From Rhodotorula mucilaginosa (taxonomy: Eukaryota; Basidiomycota; Microbotryomycetes; Sporidiobolales; Sporidiobolaceae), in the NCBI GenBank assembly GCA_034406715.1, contig CP137864.1, forward strand, positions 1,736,001-1,800,000: a DNA stretch of 64,000 bases, read 5' to 3'. Under the pieces are notes generated by a model that saw only the letters and a list, made by a program, of their open reading frames with translations, did no database searches and was not told the DNA's origin. The position numbers were made by a program, and so were the translations under genes. Position 1 is the stretch's first letter. Each line of letters begins with the position of its first letter. Shown piece after piece: positions 45,101 to 56,800 of this stretch.

Positions 45101-45330
45101 ACGCGCAGTTGTCAACCTTACGGCGGCGACTGATCGTTCCCAAGTCACGCGACCCGCTTCGTCGGCGGGTTCTCTATTTCCCGACGTCAGAGGGGGCGAA
45201 CAGGTCAAACAGGTGATCGAGTTCTCTCCACTGCTGGCGAGTGGGTGACCAGCCGCGTTGGTGCTCTGGCAAGGGTGCTCACTCTCTTTGACTATCTCCA
45301 GCTCGCAGGTTGGTTGCCCCGCGGTCCGAC
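42127..45330. other. Gene-poor 3.2-kb region
   Basis: No confident gene lies here. Open frames are short, on both strands, and have a weaker third-position GC bias than the genes on either side. The two most protein-like stretches are on the plus strand at about 43400-43560 (DQPWDGDEDSGDTGEKLRRA) and 43670-43937 (LLSALFEGFPSSKLSQDQVV onward), and on the minus strand at 42365-42560. They could be parts of a decayed or unusual gene. I found no tRNA, rRNA or clear terminal repeats. Confidence 0.4.
43565..43939 (+). CDS. Doubtful hypothetical open frame
   Basis: A 124-codon frame ending at TAA 43937-43939 contains a plausible helical segment, EPQKAHARLLSALFEGFPSS, followed by SLAATLRGFDKGAILGEIW. 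The upstream part looks intronic or random. No family is recognised and codon bias is weaker than in neighbouring genes. It may be the last exon of a small gene or a remnant. Confidence 0.2.
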   Translation: MAIHRRLLRLNRLASGCGDASSSRHWPPKSPGGGKPPVSLLSEPQKAHARLLSALFEGFPSSKLSQDQVVSILMYSSSPGQLPPSLAATLRGFDKGAILGEIWPSTCAFESADPGSIHDHIGIE

Positions 45331-46654
45331 ATGCCTTCTGACGGAGTACCCACCAGCGAGGAAGATGCTGCCTCCTCAGTTGAGCGTCAAAGACTGCCTA
45401 GTATCCGCGAGCTGTTGGGCAGGTTCGGTCTGCCGTCGACTCCGTTGCAATCGGTGCTTACCTACCAAGACGACCAGGCGAGCGTGACTTCGACTCTTCC
45501 GCCTGTTGCTCACGCCTTAGCATCCGCAGATTCAGCCTATCATGGAGCTGCAAGCCTGCCGACTCATTGGGCGCCGACGACGACCCCTGCTCCGTCCTCC
45601 ATGTTTGCCGACCCGCCGACGGCCCTTTCCACCGCCTACGACAACGGTGCAGGCAGGTATCATTCCCCCTCCCCCTACGCACGTTATCGAAGGAGGATAA
45701 CGACCACGACGCGCCTCCGTACTCACACCGAAGCGGTCGAGTCGGGGCTCGTTGTCCCGTACGAAAGCGTGTCCGAGCGCGCGTCGTCGACCTCGGAGTC
45801 GTCGCGCGGGACCAGCTCGCCCATGTTGTCGCGCCCCCAGTCTTCCCCTGCCCACTTCTCGTCGCTCACGAGTGATCACCAGGTCGCGGCCGGCGTTTCT
45901 CGGTACCTGACGCATTCGCCGCCGCCCCCGCCGCCGCAGGGCTCCGAGGCACTCTCTCCTCCTCCCGCGTCTTTGACGAGTGATACTTATACCGCGTCTG
46001 GATCTACCTCCCGACGCGGCATGGGCTCGCCGACGCGACAGCAGCAGCAGCAGCATCAGCGCTGGCAACTGCCTCTTCCCTCCGGAACAGGCGCGACGAC
46101 GACGACGACACGGCGCGGACCTCGACGCCCAAGTTCCGGTGCCAGTTCCGGTGCGGGGGCGAGTACAGCAGCAGCAGCAGCAGCAGCCGCCGGTAGAGAT
46201 CTACTCCGTCCATTTCACTGCTCTGAATGCGGACAAGATTTCACGAGGCGGCACGACCTGCGCAGGCACATGCGCACGCACACAGGCGAGAGGCGAGTCT
46301 TCCAACGCAATGTTGACAGTTCTTTGCTCTGCTTTGATCCCCTTTTTCGCTATATTTGCGCGCGATGGGAAGGCTTACACAAGCTGCATACTACTCTTTC
46401 TGGCAGGCCATTCGCCTGCAGTTATTGCGATCAAAGGTTCACGCGAGTCGATGCTTGCAAGCAAGTCAACATCGCGCTTGTTTTTGGCCATATCCGGACC
46501 AGGCTCAACTAATGATCAGCGCTGCGATCCGCCAGGCAACATCAATCAAAGTGCGCGCAAAGTCCGAGAGGAGGAAACGATCCTCTTCGGTGAAAGCAAA
46601 GTGCGAGGGCGGTGTCCGCACCTTCACCCGCCCGACCGAAGAAGCTGTACCTAG
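45331..46654 (+). CDS. C2H2 zinc-finger protein
   Basis: Exons: join(45331..46292, 46407..46464, 46520..46654), 384 residues in the favoured model. Residues 1-290 are Ser/Thr/Pro/Gln-rich, with polyGln and polyAla tracts. A full C2H2 finger follows, FHCSECGQDFTRRHDLRRHM then RTHTGER, spliced through a GC-AG intron to PFACSYCDQRFTRVDACKQ, which starts a second finger. In this model the second finger has its two Cys but no paired His: the next exon gives RCDPPGNINQ. Reading through the last intron instead gives VNIALVFGHIRTRLN and a stop at 46512. The protein is probably a DNA-binding regulator. The 3' end is uncertain. Confidence 0.65.
46041..46190 (+). repeat. CAG microsatellites
   Basis: Two CAG/AGC runs, near 46041-46060 (polyGln) and 46167-46190 (polyAla), lie in the coding sequence of the zinc-finger gene. 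They are imperfect trinucleotide repeats of a kind common in fungal regulators. Confidence 0.6.
46293..46406 (+). other. GC-AG intron in the zinc-finger gene
   Basis: The donor reads GAGAG|GCGAGT and the acceptor TGGCAG. The join makes the canonical finger linker TGERPFAC, which supports use of the GC donor. Confidence 0.75.
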
Positions 46655-46895
46655 AGGCGTATCAAAGTTGTAGCATCTGTGAAGATGATGCATGGAGCAG
46701 CTCCCGTCCTGAGTCTTGTCAGAACAGGGTTCACCGGCTCACGGCAAAAGCTCGCGGAAACAGAAGCGTGGAGAAAGCTGGCGCCAGTCAGCACGCAACA
46801 AGTCAGAAATGAAAGGTTGCGTTTGCGGAGGGGCGTTCTCTCTTTTGGCAAGAGGCAAGAGGGGCTGGTTACGGCGACGAAGGGATGCGCTACGG

Positions 46896-47771
46896 CTATG
46901 ATTCCGACGAGGCGGCGGCGGCGGCCTGCTGTTCGGGCGCGACTTCCTCGAGTTCCTGCTTCCGGGGGGGAGTGGTCGGTTCGGCGTCGATGCCACCGCT
47001 CGGCGACGGTGCTCCGGATTTCTGCGCGTCGGCGAGGTCGGCCTCGAGTTCGCGCTGCGCCTCGGCTGCGAGTTGCTGGATCTGGGCGTCGGTCGGGACG
47101 CCGTCTGCATTGCTCCCGCCGCCGAGGGCGAGTTGGTCGAGTTCTTGGTCCGAGACGAGGTCCTTGCCCCATCCGACTTGGCGGTAGGTAAAGTACTGGG
47201 CCTTCATGCCGACGCCGGGAAAGGCTTCCTTGCGGAGGTAGGCGAGCCAAGCCTGGACGACCTCCTCGTCTCCGTCAAAGACCTTGATCGCGCGCTTGTG
47301 AGTCCGTCGCCAAAAGTTTTGCTGCGATTTCTTGTGCACAAAGGGCGATCGCGGGACGGTGCGGAGCCAAGTCGAGGTGGGCAGGGCGGCTGCGCCGGTG
47401 GTGGGGAGTCCGAGGGCGCGGGCGGAGCGGAGGGCAAAGTTGGTGAAGAAGGAGAGGTCGGCGAGGGCGTCGTCGTAGGCGCGGAGGTGCAGGGTGGCGA
47501 CGTGGTAGCCGTGCGAGGGTTCGAGGGGGACATGGTGCTCCCAGACGGGCGTCGGTGCCGTCTCGGCCTTGATTGCGCTGGAGTGCGGGGCCAAGGGAGT
47601 GTCAGCGTAGGGCAGTCAGTACGCGGTACGCGCTGGGACTCACGGTGGTCTGGAAGAGGAGGAGGATGCGGTTGCGGGAGAAGTGGAAGTGGAAGCGAGA
47701 GCGGACGACGACGAGGACACGGCGCGCGCCAAGAGGGGCACGCGGGCCGGGGCGGCTAATCTTGCGAGCAT
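46896..47771 (-). CDS. RSM10: Mitochondrial small ribosomal subunit protein uS10m
   Basis: Exons: complement(join(46896..47577, 47644..47771)), 269 residues. The first 42 residues (MLARLAAPARVPLLARAVSS then Ser/Ala-rich) look like a mitochondrial targeting presequence. The S10 domain shows HVATLHLRAYDDALADLSFF, LPTSTWLRTVPRSPFVHKKS and THKRAIKVFDGDEEVVQAWL, matching the S10 core where SPFVHKKSQ is highly conserved in the mitochondrial branch. A 70-residue acidic tail follows. The protein takes part in the head of the mitochondrial 30S-like subunit. It is divergent from GPN1 with 220 bp between starts. Confidence 0.9.
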
Positions 47772-47991
47772 GGTCTGATACGCTGCTCTCTCTTCCGTGA
47801 GTGCTCGAAGACAAGCAAAGGCGAAGGCGAGTTTTCCGGAGTCCAGCTTCAGCGCAACTTTCGACCCTACACGCTCGACTCGCTTGGCAGGCGATCCGAG
47901 CCCTCACCAGGTCCACTCTAGAGACATTCCAACTCGCCCCTCGATTCCCGACTGAACCGCCGACGCGAGCCGCTCTCCCTCTCCTCGAAGA

Positions 47992-49666
47992 ATGTCGTCG
48001 ACGGCGACTCCTCCGGTCGCAGCCACCGCAACCGCACCAGAGGCAGCGACACAGACTCCGAATGACAAGGGAAAGGCGAAAGAGTCGCCCAGGGCAACCG
48101 CAATGATCGTCATCGGAATGGCAGGCTCGGGAAAGAGCAAGTCGTCCCTCCCTTCCTCCGGATCGCAGTCCTGGTCCCCGTCGCTGACATGGCCCCGCAC
48201 GAACGCAGCCACCTTCATGCAGCGCGTCAACTCGTACCTCCACTCGCAGAACCAGCCGCCCTACGTCCTCAACCTCGACCCCGCCGTCATCCACTTGCCC
48301 TTCGAGGCCAACATCGACATCCGCGACACGGTCGACTATGCCGAAGTCATGAAGCAGTACAACCTCGGCCCCAACGGCGGAATCATGACCGCCTTGAACT
48401 TGTTCACGACAAAGTTTGACCAGGTCCTCGGCCATGTCGAGAAACGCGCCAACGAAGTCGAGTGCGTCCCCGTCCCCTTTCTTCTCTCGGTGGCGCACTG
48501 CACCCTGATACTCTTCCGCCCAACTCGCAGCTACGTGTTGTTGGACACGCCCGGTCAGATCGAGATCTTTACCTGGTCCGCGTCCGGCTCCATCATCACC
48601 GACGCCCTCGCGAGCGCACTCCCGACCGTCGTCGTCTACATCATCGACACGCCCCGGACCACCGCCCCCGCCACTTTCATGAGCAACATGCTCTATGCCT
48701 GCTCGTACGTCTCGCGTCTCAATTCGCGAAATCTCGGCGACCTGAACCCCACCTGAGCGACTCTCCGGAAGTGATGACCAACCACGCGCACTCTGCCCTC
48801 CTGCCACAGCATCCTGTACAAGACCCGACTCCCGTTCCTCCTCGTGTTCAACAAGACCGACGTCCAATCTCACGAGTTTGCGCTCGACTGGATGCGCGAC
48901 TTTGAAGCGTTCCAGGACGCGCTCCTCGAGCGGAGGAAGACCCACGGCGAGGAGGACGGACCGGCGTATATGGACAGCTTGATGAACTCGATGAGCTTGG
49001 TCCTCGACGAGTTTTACAAGCACCTCAGGGTGAGTCAGAGAGGGGTTTATCGAGATGTGCACGCGGGTGCGCGCCAGCGTTCTAAGCTCTGATCGCCGAT
49101 CCCGCGTTTGGCCGTTCCGCTCTTCTCACAGGCGGTCGGCGTCTCGGCCATGACTGGAGAAGGCATGGAGGAACTGTTTGATGCCGTCCGGGAGGCGCGG
49201 GAAGAGTACGAGACGGACTACAAGCCCGAACTGGAAAAGATTATTGCCGAGCGGGTGCGTTTTCCTCCTCCCCATGTCATTTCGGGCGCGGCCAATCTAA
49301 CGTGTCGAACCCTCACCCCTGCAATGTCCCTCGCAGGAACGCAAAAAAGAAGCCCAAAAGGCCGACTCGATCTCGCGCCTCATGAAGGACATGAAGGTCT
49401 CGCCGCCCTCGTCATCGGCGGCGGAGGGCAGTGGTGGTGGCCCTTCATCCGCAGCGCCGCCGCAATCCGACCTCGAGAAGTACCTCGATCCAAACTCCCG
49501 AGTCGCTGCGGATGGCGATGAAGACGAGGAAGACGACGACGATGATGGCGAGGTGATTGACCGGAGTGCGAGGACGGATTATTACGAGTTGCCGGAGCGG
49601 AGAAGGGGTACTGGACCGGGCGGCGCGGTCGAAGGAGAGGATGGTACCTTGTGGCCGGCGCCTTGA
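47992..49666 (+). CDS. NPA3: GPN-loop GTPase 1 (Npa3)
   Basis: GPN1/Npa3 is a GTPase needed for assembly and nuclear import of RNA polymerase II. Exons: join(47992..48136, 48209..48461, 48531..48704, 48810..49029, 49132..49254, 49337..49666), 414 residues. The P-loop GMAGSGKTTFMQRV is cut by an intron with a GC donor (AAAGA|GCAAGT); splicing there restores GKT-T. Next come [20 protein letters not shown], the GPN motif within [17 protein letters not shown], the G3 motif [17 protein letters not shown], and the G4 motif [32 protein letters not shown] corresponds to G5. The acidic C-terminus ([10 protein letters not shown]) is usual. Confidence 0.95.
48137..48208 (+). other. GC-AG intron in GPN1
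   Basis: The donor AAAGA|GCAAGT and acceptor ACGCAG join GGA AAG A to CC ACC TTC, giving the conserved P-loop GSGKTTF. No GT donor in the neighbourhood does so. Confidence 0.8.
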
Positions 49667-49864
49667 TCAACCTCCAGCGTCTGACTCCCCCACCCGACTT
49701 TTGCTTGTTGTAAACATTTCTCGCCGTTCTTGCTGCCAATCCGATTTTGGTCGATCGGGTTCGTTGCTGAGATGTGCTTTGCGAGGACGATGGACAAAAT
49801 AGTATACACAACATGGACTTCTGAGTGCAGAGTGTAGAGCAAGATCGCGGTCAGGGGCAACGAG

Positions 49865-51596
49865 CTAGGAAACGACGTCGAGCATCTCTTCGACGCTCGT
49901 AATCTTTTCGCGCAGCTTGCCCATTTCCTTGCCTCGCTCGCGCTCGACCCGGTCTATCCGTTCCCAGTCCTCCCAACTGACGACCCGTTTCCCGCCGCGC
50001 CACCGCTCGATCAGGAACTCGTCGCCGGCCGAGTTCCGCTTCTCCTTGCCATCCGGGAGCGCAGCCAAGTCTGCGGCGATCACGTCCGCAGTGGCGAACG
50101 CGTCAAACATGGTTGTGGCGATCACTCCGGTCGGGCCGCGCGCGAGCCAGCCGGAGGTGTAAAGTCCTGGGATAGTGGCGCTGCCACGGGGAGTGGAGCT
50201 CGTTTCGAGAATTCGGCCTGATTCGTTCGGGATCGAGCCCCGCCTCTCGTCAAAGGGTAGTCCGGGGAGTCCGATCGAGCGGTACCCGACTGATTTGAAG
50301 ACGACCGAAGTCGGGGAGACCGTCTCCGAGGAGGTGGCGCGGGCGACAAAGCCGGAGGGTTCGGTCGTCGAGGCGGCGGACGACGGAGGCACGAGCTCGT
50401 TCTGCACGTACCGCACTGCGCCGACGTTTCGAGGTGCAACAACTCCTTCGAGAGGTGTCGGTGCCGCGGCCGACCCGTCTGCCGTCGGGAGGAGCTCGAC
50501 GGGGCTTTTCAGGAACTCGAGCGACCAACTTCGTCTTGAGTCGGCGAGCGTCGCCTTGCTCCCGCCCTGCAGCAACCCGAGCGCTCGCTTCTTGGCCCGT
50601 GCGCCGTCCATCTTGGGATGGGCCGCGACGTCCTGCGCAGCCTGATCGAGCAAGGCTCGGTCCGACGTGTCGAATGCAACGCCGGGCAAGTTGAGCATCT
50701 CGCGCAACTCTTTCGTCGTCGCCGCGAGCTGGAGCGGCCCTCGTCGTCCGACAATGTCGACTCTCCTGATGCGACTCCGCGCGAGTTCGGCGAGGACCGG
50801 TTCGGGGACGTCGTACTCGCGGAGGGCGTCGACGTCCTTGAGCAAGATGCGGGCGACGTCGAGCGCGACGTTGCCCTGGCCGATGATGGTCGCGTGCTCG
50901 AGCTTGGAGAGGTCCAGTAAAGGTGCCAAGAGCGAAGAATGGTAAGGATGGCCGTTGTACCAGTTGACAAACGTCCGCGCCGACAAGACGTTGAGGAGCG
51001 TGTCCTCTCCCGGGATCCCCAGCGGTCGGTCGAGCGAGGCGCCGTACGTCAACAGGACGGCGTCGTAGTGTTCTCGGAGTGCATCGAGCGGGACTGTCGC
51101 TGCGAGCGCGGACGGGTGCGTGTTCGGTACGCTGACCGCTCCGTTCGGATCCGAGGGCACAGCTCCGGCGATTTGGACATTGCCAAAGAACCGGAACCGC
51201 GGATCTCTTGCGGTCTCTTCAAACTTGTGTTCGCAGTTCTGTGGGCGTACAAGATCAGCCGTTGTCCATTCATATAAGAGACTTCGCCGGTCGTTTGGAG
51301 TTGCGCCGCCTCCGACTCGCCTTGACTTCCGGATGATCCGGAGCGACGCCAAACCTCGCCAGGCCGAACGGAGTCGGCAGCAGTTCAAACAGGTCGACGC
51401 GCGTGTTCTCTGACCCTGGCAAGCTCAGCAGCCTCGACGCGGCGTAGAACCCTGCCGGACCGCCGCCGACGATTCCGACTCGGAGGTGTCGCTCTGCGAA
51501 CGACGACGCGAGCCGCCGGCTGGCCGCCCAGTCGGACGCGAGCTTGCTGCTGCTCTGCCGCGTCCTCGCGAGCACTCCCAGCTTCACTCGGTGCAT
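49865..51596 (-). CDS. ARH1: NADPH:adrenodoxin oxidoreductase
   Basis: Arh1/FDXR is the mitochondrial flavoprotein that passes electrons from NADPH to ferredoxin for Fe-S cluster and heme A synthesis. Exons: complement(join(49865..51238, 51321..51596)), 549 residues. A presequence-like N-terminus ([20 protein letters not shown]) precedes the FAD-binding [18 protein letters not shown], then [20 protein letters not shown] joined to [37 protein letters not shown], the NADP-binding [15 protein letters not shown], and the C-terminal [20 protein letters not shown]. The only intron (51239-51320) begins with GC (GTCAAG|GCGAGT). It is convergent with GPN1. Confidence 0.94.
51239..51320 (-). other. GC-AG intron in ARH1
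   Basis: The donor GTCAAG|GCGAGT and acceptor CCACAG join DHPEVK to NCEHKF in phase 0. This motif is nearly invariant in adrenodoxin reductases, which makes the GC donor firm. Confidence 0.85.
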
Positions 51597-51780
51597 CTCT
51601 TCCGCTAGAACTTGGCTCCTCTCGACGAGCGAGGCGGTGCACCCTCCGCTCGCGATGATGAAAATTTTGCTCGCTGCTCAAGGTCCGCGGCTTGTCCGGA
51701 GCGTCTTTTTCCGACGAACGAGTGTGTGCGACATGCTTTTCTTCTGCACCACGACTGCTCTATAGTCCGCTGGCGGTGAG

Positions 51781-53701
51781 ATGCCGCCGACCATGAATCC
51801 GGTCGTCGTACCTTACGACCCGCCAGTGAAGAGTCGGCGAGACTCGATCCGGCGTGACTCGTTCCTCCATGAAGTCGAAGACGGGTTCGAGCGCGTCGCC
51901 ACCGTGGCAGACAAGGTGGAACACTATGCGCATGAGGTCGAAAAAGGTGCGCAATTCGGTCGACACCTCGTCCAAGAACTCGACGACGAGTACGGCGCCG
52001 AGCTGCAGCGCCGTCCTTCGAGTCGCAAGGCTCCTGCGGAGCCGCCCGGCTACAACGACCATGACCGCAAGCAAACTCTTCCATCGAGCTCTACTTCCGC
52101 CTCCGCGCCGAGAGGAGCCCAGGACCCGAAGCACTTGCTCGACGAAGTAAGGACTGCAACTACGTTGATGCCGCAACTCCGACCTGAGCTCATACTGACC
52201 GGATTGATTGCGGACGCTTATTCAATCCGTCACTGTCGTACAGATCGAGGCCACTCAGAACGAGGTCGACAGGCTCATGCATGTTCTGGAGAGGATTGCC
52301 GAGTTGCGCCACCAGCTGACCGGAGCGGCGTACGCAACGACCGAGCTACGCGGCAACCAGAAGAGGGGACCTCCAGCGTCTCGCAAAGCTGAAAAGAAGC
52401 TAGTGGACGAGATCGCCGCCAGTGCATCGCAGGCCATCGCCGGCCTACTCGCGGTCTATGACCGCGTAGTTTCTCTACCGCCGCAAGTTGATGCAACGGC
52501 GCGAGCCGACAGGGACTCGAAGCAGATTCATCACGTACAGAAGGCGCTTACTCAAATCAATTCGTCTTTTGCCAACGTGCTAGACTTTGTCGAGGACAGG
52601 GCAGAGGAGGAAAAGCAGGACGTTGCGGACGGCAAGTCGGACGCTCGCCTGCGGGCGCTCATGGAAGAGGAGCATCCAACGTGGTACCGCAGTAAGACTC
52701 TCATGCAGCTGCGAGACGCCAGAGCTGCCTCGAAAGGCCAGACATTCGAGAAAGCCGACGTGAGTCGCAGACGTTGTTGACCTTCTCGCCTTGCCCGCGA
52801 CTTTGCGCTGACTACCGCTGCATCCTCCCACAGCCTAAATCGTACACGTATCGCTGGATGGTCGAGCATCCGTTCATGCAGCTTGACAAGGCGGCCGTCT
52901 CAGCTATCGACATGGCAGAGCATCGTAACAAGAGTGCTCAAGAACCGAAGACGGGGTTACAAAAGCTCGGAGATCCCAAGGCTGTGAGCATATCTTTGCA
53001 ACCTTTGAGCACCCAGACAGATAATTGACATCTTCAGCAAAAGGGCATGGCAAGTGGCAATGGGTCCGGCTTCGCCAGATGGAGCAAGAAACAATGCAAC
53101 GTGCTGGCAGTCGGGAAGAGTCACCGCGCTCGGAGCGCCTTGTCCGAGGGCAAGGACGCTCCTTGGACCACGTTGAGCGGTTCCGAAGATGAGTTCAGTG
53201 ACCTCGAGAAGCAGAAGCGGAAACTTCTGAAAGGGTCCGCGTGGGCGGTCGATGTTTCCAAGTTGCCCGAGCGCGTGCCGACGGACGACACTTCCGGATA
53301 CCAAGAGTCGCAAGCCGAGCTCATCGCAGACGCGATCGATGAGTCCAAGACCGAGCAGTGCGTATACCGGCCTCGTCCTGGGTTTCCTTGGTGACGCAAG
53401 CTGAATCTTTCATTCTTCCTTCCTCCCCAGCTTGCTCACCCCGTTCGTTTCGCTCTTCTGGGTCGGCATCGTCATTCTCTACGGGTACTACCTTATTGCT
53501 CGATTGCTCGGCTTCGAGGACCCTCTCGGCCACGTCGACCTCGGCGAAACCTTTGGCAACGACCACTGGAACGATACCGATGCCGCCGACGGGATGTCGG
53601 CGACCCTTTCCGCCTCTGCGGCGACCAAGACGGTCGCGTCGCTCTATAGTATAGCTTCGGCTCTACACAGTGCTGCATCCGCCCTGCCGGTACGCCGGTA
53701 G
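51781..53701 (+). CDS. Unrecognised single-pass membrane protein
   Basis: Exons: join(51781..52146, 52244..52759, 52834..52983, 53038..53357, 53431..53701), 540 residues, all phases consistent. Residues 1-340 are mainly helical and charged, with coiled-coil-like stretches (IEATQNEVDRLMHVLERIAE, QKALTQINSSFANVLDFVED). Conserved-looking motifs are HPTWYRSKTLMQLRDARAA and SYTYRWMVEHPFMQLD. A Ser/Asp-rich region precedes one strong membrane span, LLTPFVSLFWVGIVILYGYY, at about residues 450-472, followed by a 70-residue Ala/Ser-rich tail. There is no signal peptide, so the long N-terminal part probably faces the cytosol. I cannot name a family. Confidence 0.7.
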
Positions 53702-53862
53702 TCGTACCCTTTCGTAGGTCTGCAATCGTCTTCTCTCTCGTCGGAAAAAGACCCTCGAACACTTTGTGCAAGAAGAGTTGCAAGACGGAAAGGCTATGTA
53801 CTGGGGTGGGAGATGCGATGCGAGGAGGTATCTGAGGAAAGAGTGCATGGAGGGGTATGTAT

Positions 53863-56800
53863 TCAATGCGAGTAGGGCTCTCGCCGGTCCCAGTTCGTGC
53901 CGTCTGCGTCGTCGTTGATCCAGATGCTCGCGCCCTTGAGCTCTTGGCCGCGACCCCACTCTGGCGAGTCTTCGAATTCGGCGCCGTTGACGTACCGCCG
54001 CCAGGCTTCGACCAGTCCCTGCGAAGATAGATTATCAGGACAGCGAGCTTGGAAGGCAAAGCGAAGAAGAAACGCACCTTTTCCAAGTTGCGCACCCAGC
54101 GCTTGGTGTCGAAGAGCGGGCTGTGTTCGCGCGTGAGGAAAAGCTGCTGGCGGAGAGCGGCAAGCTCGCCCTTTGCGCGACGCTGTTCCCGAGCCTCGAG
54201 CGAGTGGGGAGGCTTGCTGGCGTCGGGCGGAATGTACTCGTAAACGAGGCTGCCGGCAAGTTCGAGCGCGCGGCGTTCGTACTCGAGTTCGTTCGGCACG
54301 ATCATGTTGCCACCAAATCCGGTAGCAGCAGCGATGGAAGCCGCGACGCGCGAGCACATCTTGTGCAGGTGGCGAGGGAAAGTCAGGATCGGCGTGCCGG
54401 ACCAGAGGATGTCGGCGGCAGTGGTGTGGGCGTTGCACTGCAAGGAGACAAGTCAGTCGTGCTCAGTGTGTAGCGAAGGTGCCGATCCGCTCACCTCGGT
54501 CGTGTCCAGGAAGAGGTCGGCGATTCGACCGCGCTGGATGTGCTCGTTCTTGTTGGCAACGTCGGTGAAGACGACTCGGTCGGCGACATCCTGGCCCGCC
54601 CACTTAGCGGCAGTTTCCTTGAGATGCTGTTCGCCGGGTGCCGGGAAGCGAAGGAGCCAGAGGATCGAATTCGGGTGCTTCTGAAGAATCGACAGCCAGA
54701 GACGGAAAATGAAGGGATCGATCTAAGGACACGCGCGTCAGCAAAAGATTATCATCTTGTTCAGACCTGGTACTTACCTTGTAGAGTTGATTCCAGTTGG
54801 CGAAGATCACCGTGTCGTCTCGAAGTTGCGGGAACATTTGGCGCCGCATCTGCCAGCGCTTGTGCTCCTCAATCGCCCACGCGGATTCGGCCGTCGGCGG
54901 AGCACTGGAGGTGATCGGCGCTTCTCCGGGCACGATACTAGCCAGGTCGTCTTCCCGCCAGGCCTGCTTGTGATCGGTGACAAAGTACGAGTGCGGCAGG
55001 TAGATCACTGCGAGCAGCTCTCGGTCAGGCAAGCTGCGCAATTCTGGAGAGAAAGGCCAGTAGACTCACGCTTCTCCGTGTAAACGTATTCTTCACTCGG
55101 TCCTTCCGGGTCGGGGTCTCCTTCGAACTCGGTCAGCTCCGGGATGCGAGGCGGTCGAGGGTTACGCTGCACGTCGGCCTGTTGTCGCCAGTGATTGCCC
55201 GAGACGAGCCCGGGCGGGCAGACGATGGGATCTAGATAGAGCTTTCTCGTCAGCAAAGTGGCGAAAGGAAATGCAATCACGAATCTTGGCGTACCGACGA
55301 TGAAGTAGTCGCACCAGCCTGCGCTGAGCGTCGACGCGAAACCCATGTAGCTCATCTGAACCGGGGCTGGCCGCGCTGCAAACACCTCGTTGCGAGCACC
55401 CTTGGTGTACCCGCTCAAGTTGACGAGGACGTGGATCTCGTCGTGGACGATCCTCTCGACGATTTGTTGCGTGCTCAGACTCGAGACGTTGACAAAGTTC
55501 TGAGACTCTGCTTCAATCTTCTGGCGGTATTGAGTCCCATCGCTCGGCGACGTAGCGTAGACGAACACGTTGAAGCGCGAGAGGTCGTGCATGCCGAAGA
55601 CGCTCTGCATCAAATGAGAGAGAGGGTGATTTCCGAGGTCTGACGAGACGTAGCCGAGATTGATCTTCCCGTCGATCGGCGGGCGAGGCGGAGGATACAC
55701 GATCGGCGGCATCCACGGCTGGTTGAGAGTCGAGTGCGAGATACGAAGGCCGGTACGGTGCGAGATGAGGCGAGTCTCGCGGGCCGTCACCGGGAGAGTG
55801 AAGCAGTGGAAAGGGAGAACCGTCGGCACCGGGATTGGCGGCAGTGAGGGCGGGAGGGGGATGCGCCGATAGCGATCCACATCCTCGCGGGTGGGCTTGA
55901 CGCGAGCCGGAACGACTTGACCTGGCTCGTACGCGAGGGTCTGACCGTACGCCGTGAGGTACCACCTTCGCTGCGTGCGTCTCGACAGGCGTTCGATGAG
56001 CCGGATCAGGTATCCACCCTCGTTGAAGAGAGCTCGGCGACGATCCTTGACCGCGAGCAAGCGATTGAAGCGCGTCGTCCAGAGCTCGCGCATCTCGGCA
56101 GGCATCTGAGTCGACGGACCGCCGAGGAGGGCGAAGCTGACCAACTCGAGCCACTCCTTCGCGCCACCATAGAACGAGAGCGAACCGACCCCGTAGGCGT
56201 AGCCGTCATACAGCTGCTTCTGAACGAGCGACGAGATCTGCGACATGTAGCCCGCGCGGGGAAGCTGCCCGTCTGGTTGCCGAGGGACGTACTCGAGGCG
56301 ATTGTCCTCACTGACGAGCCACTCCTCGCCGACTCCGCCTCGCCCGGCCCAGTCGCAGACGCCGCCCAGTGCGTTGACGAGTCCGCACACCGCCTCGGGG
56401 AAGTTCGGGTTCAGCGCCACGGCTCGGCGGTAGTACGGGATCGATTCTTGAATCTGACCCAAATCCTTCACGGCGTTGGCAAGATTCGCGAGAGCGACAT
56501 CGAAACCGGGATTGTAGGCGACGGCTTGCTTGTACATGGCGACGGCTTGGTGGAGCTGGCCCATGTCCTTGAGCAGCGATCCGAGGTTCGTGTAAAGATG
56601 AGGGTGCTTGTTATCGAGCTTGAGGCCGTACTCGTAGTAGCGCAAGGCGAGGCCTTGGCCGTTCAGGACTGCGATCGGATTCGCGGGATCATCTGTCGAA
56701 ACGACTGCGGTCGCCGTCAACGTCGACAGGAGGATGCCGAGGTTGTTGCAGGTCGACGGGCTCGGGTACAGGGCGAGCGCGACGTAGTAGAGGGGAAGGA

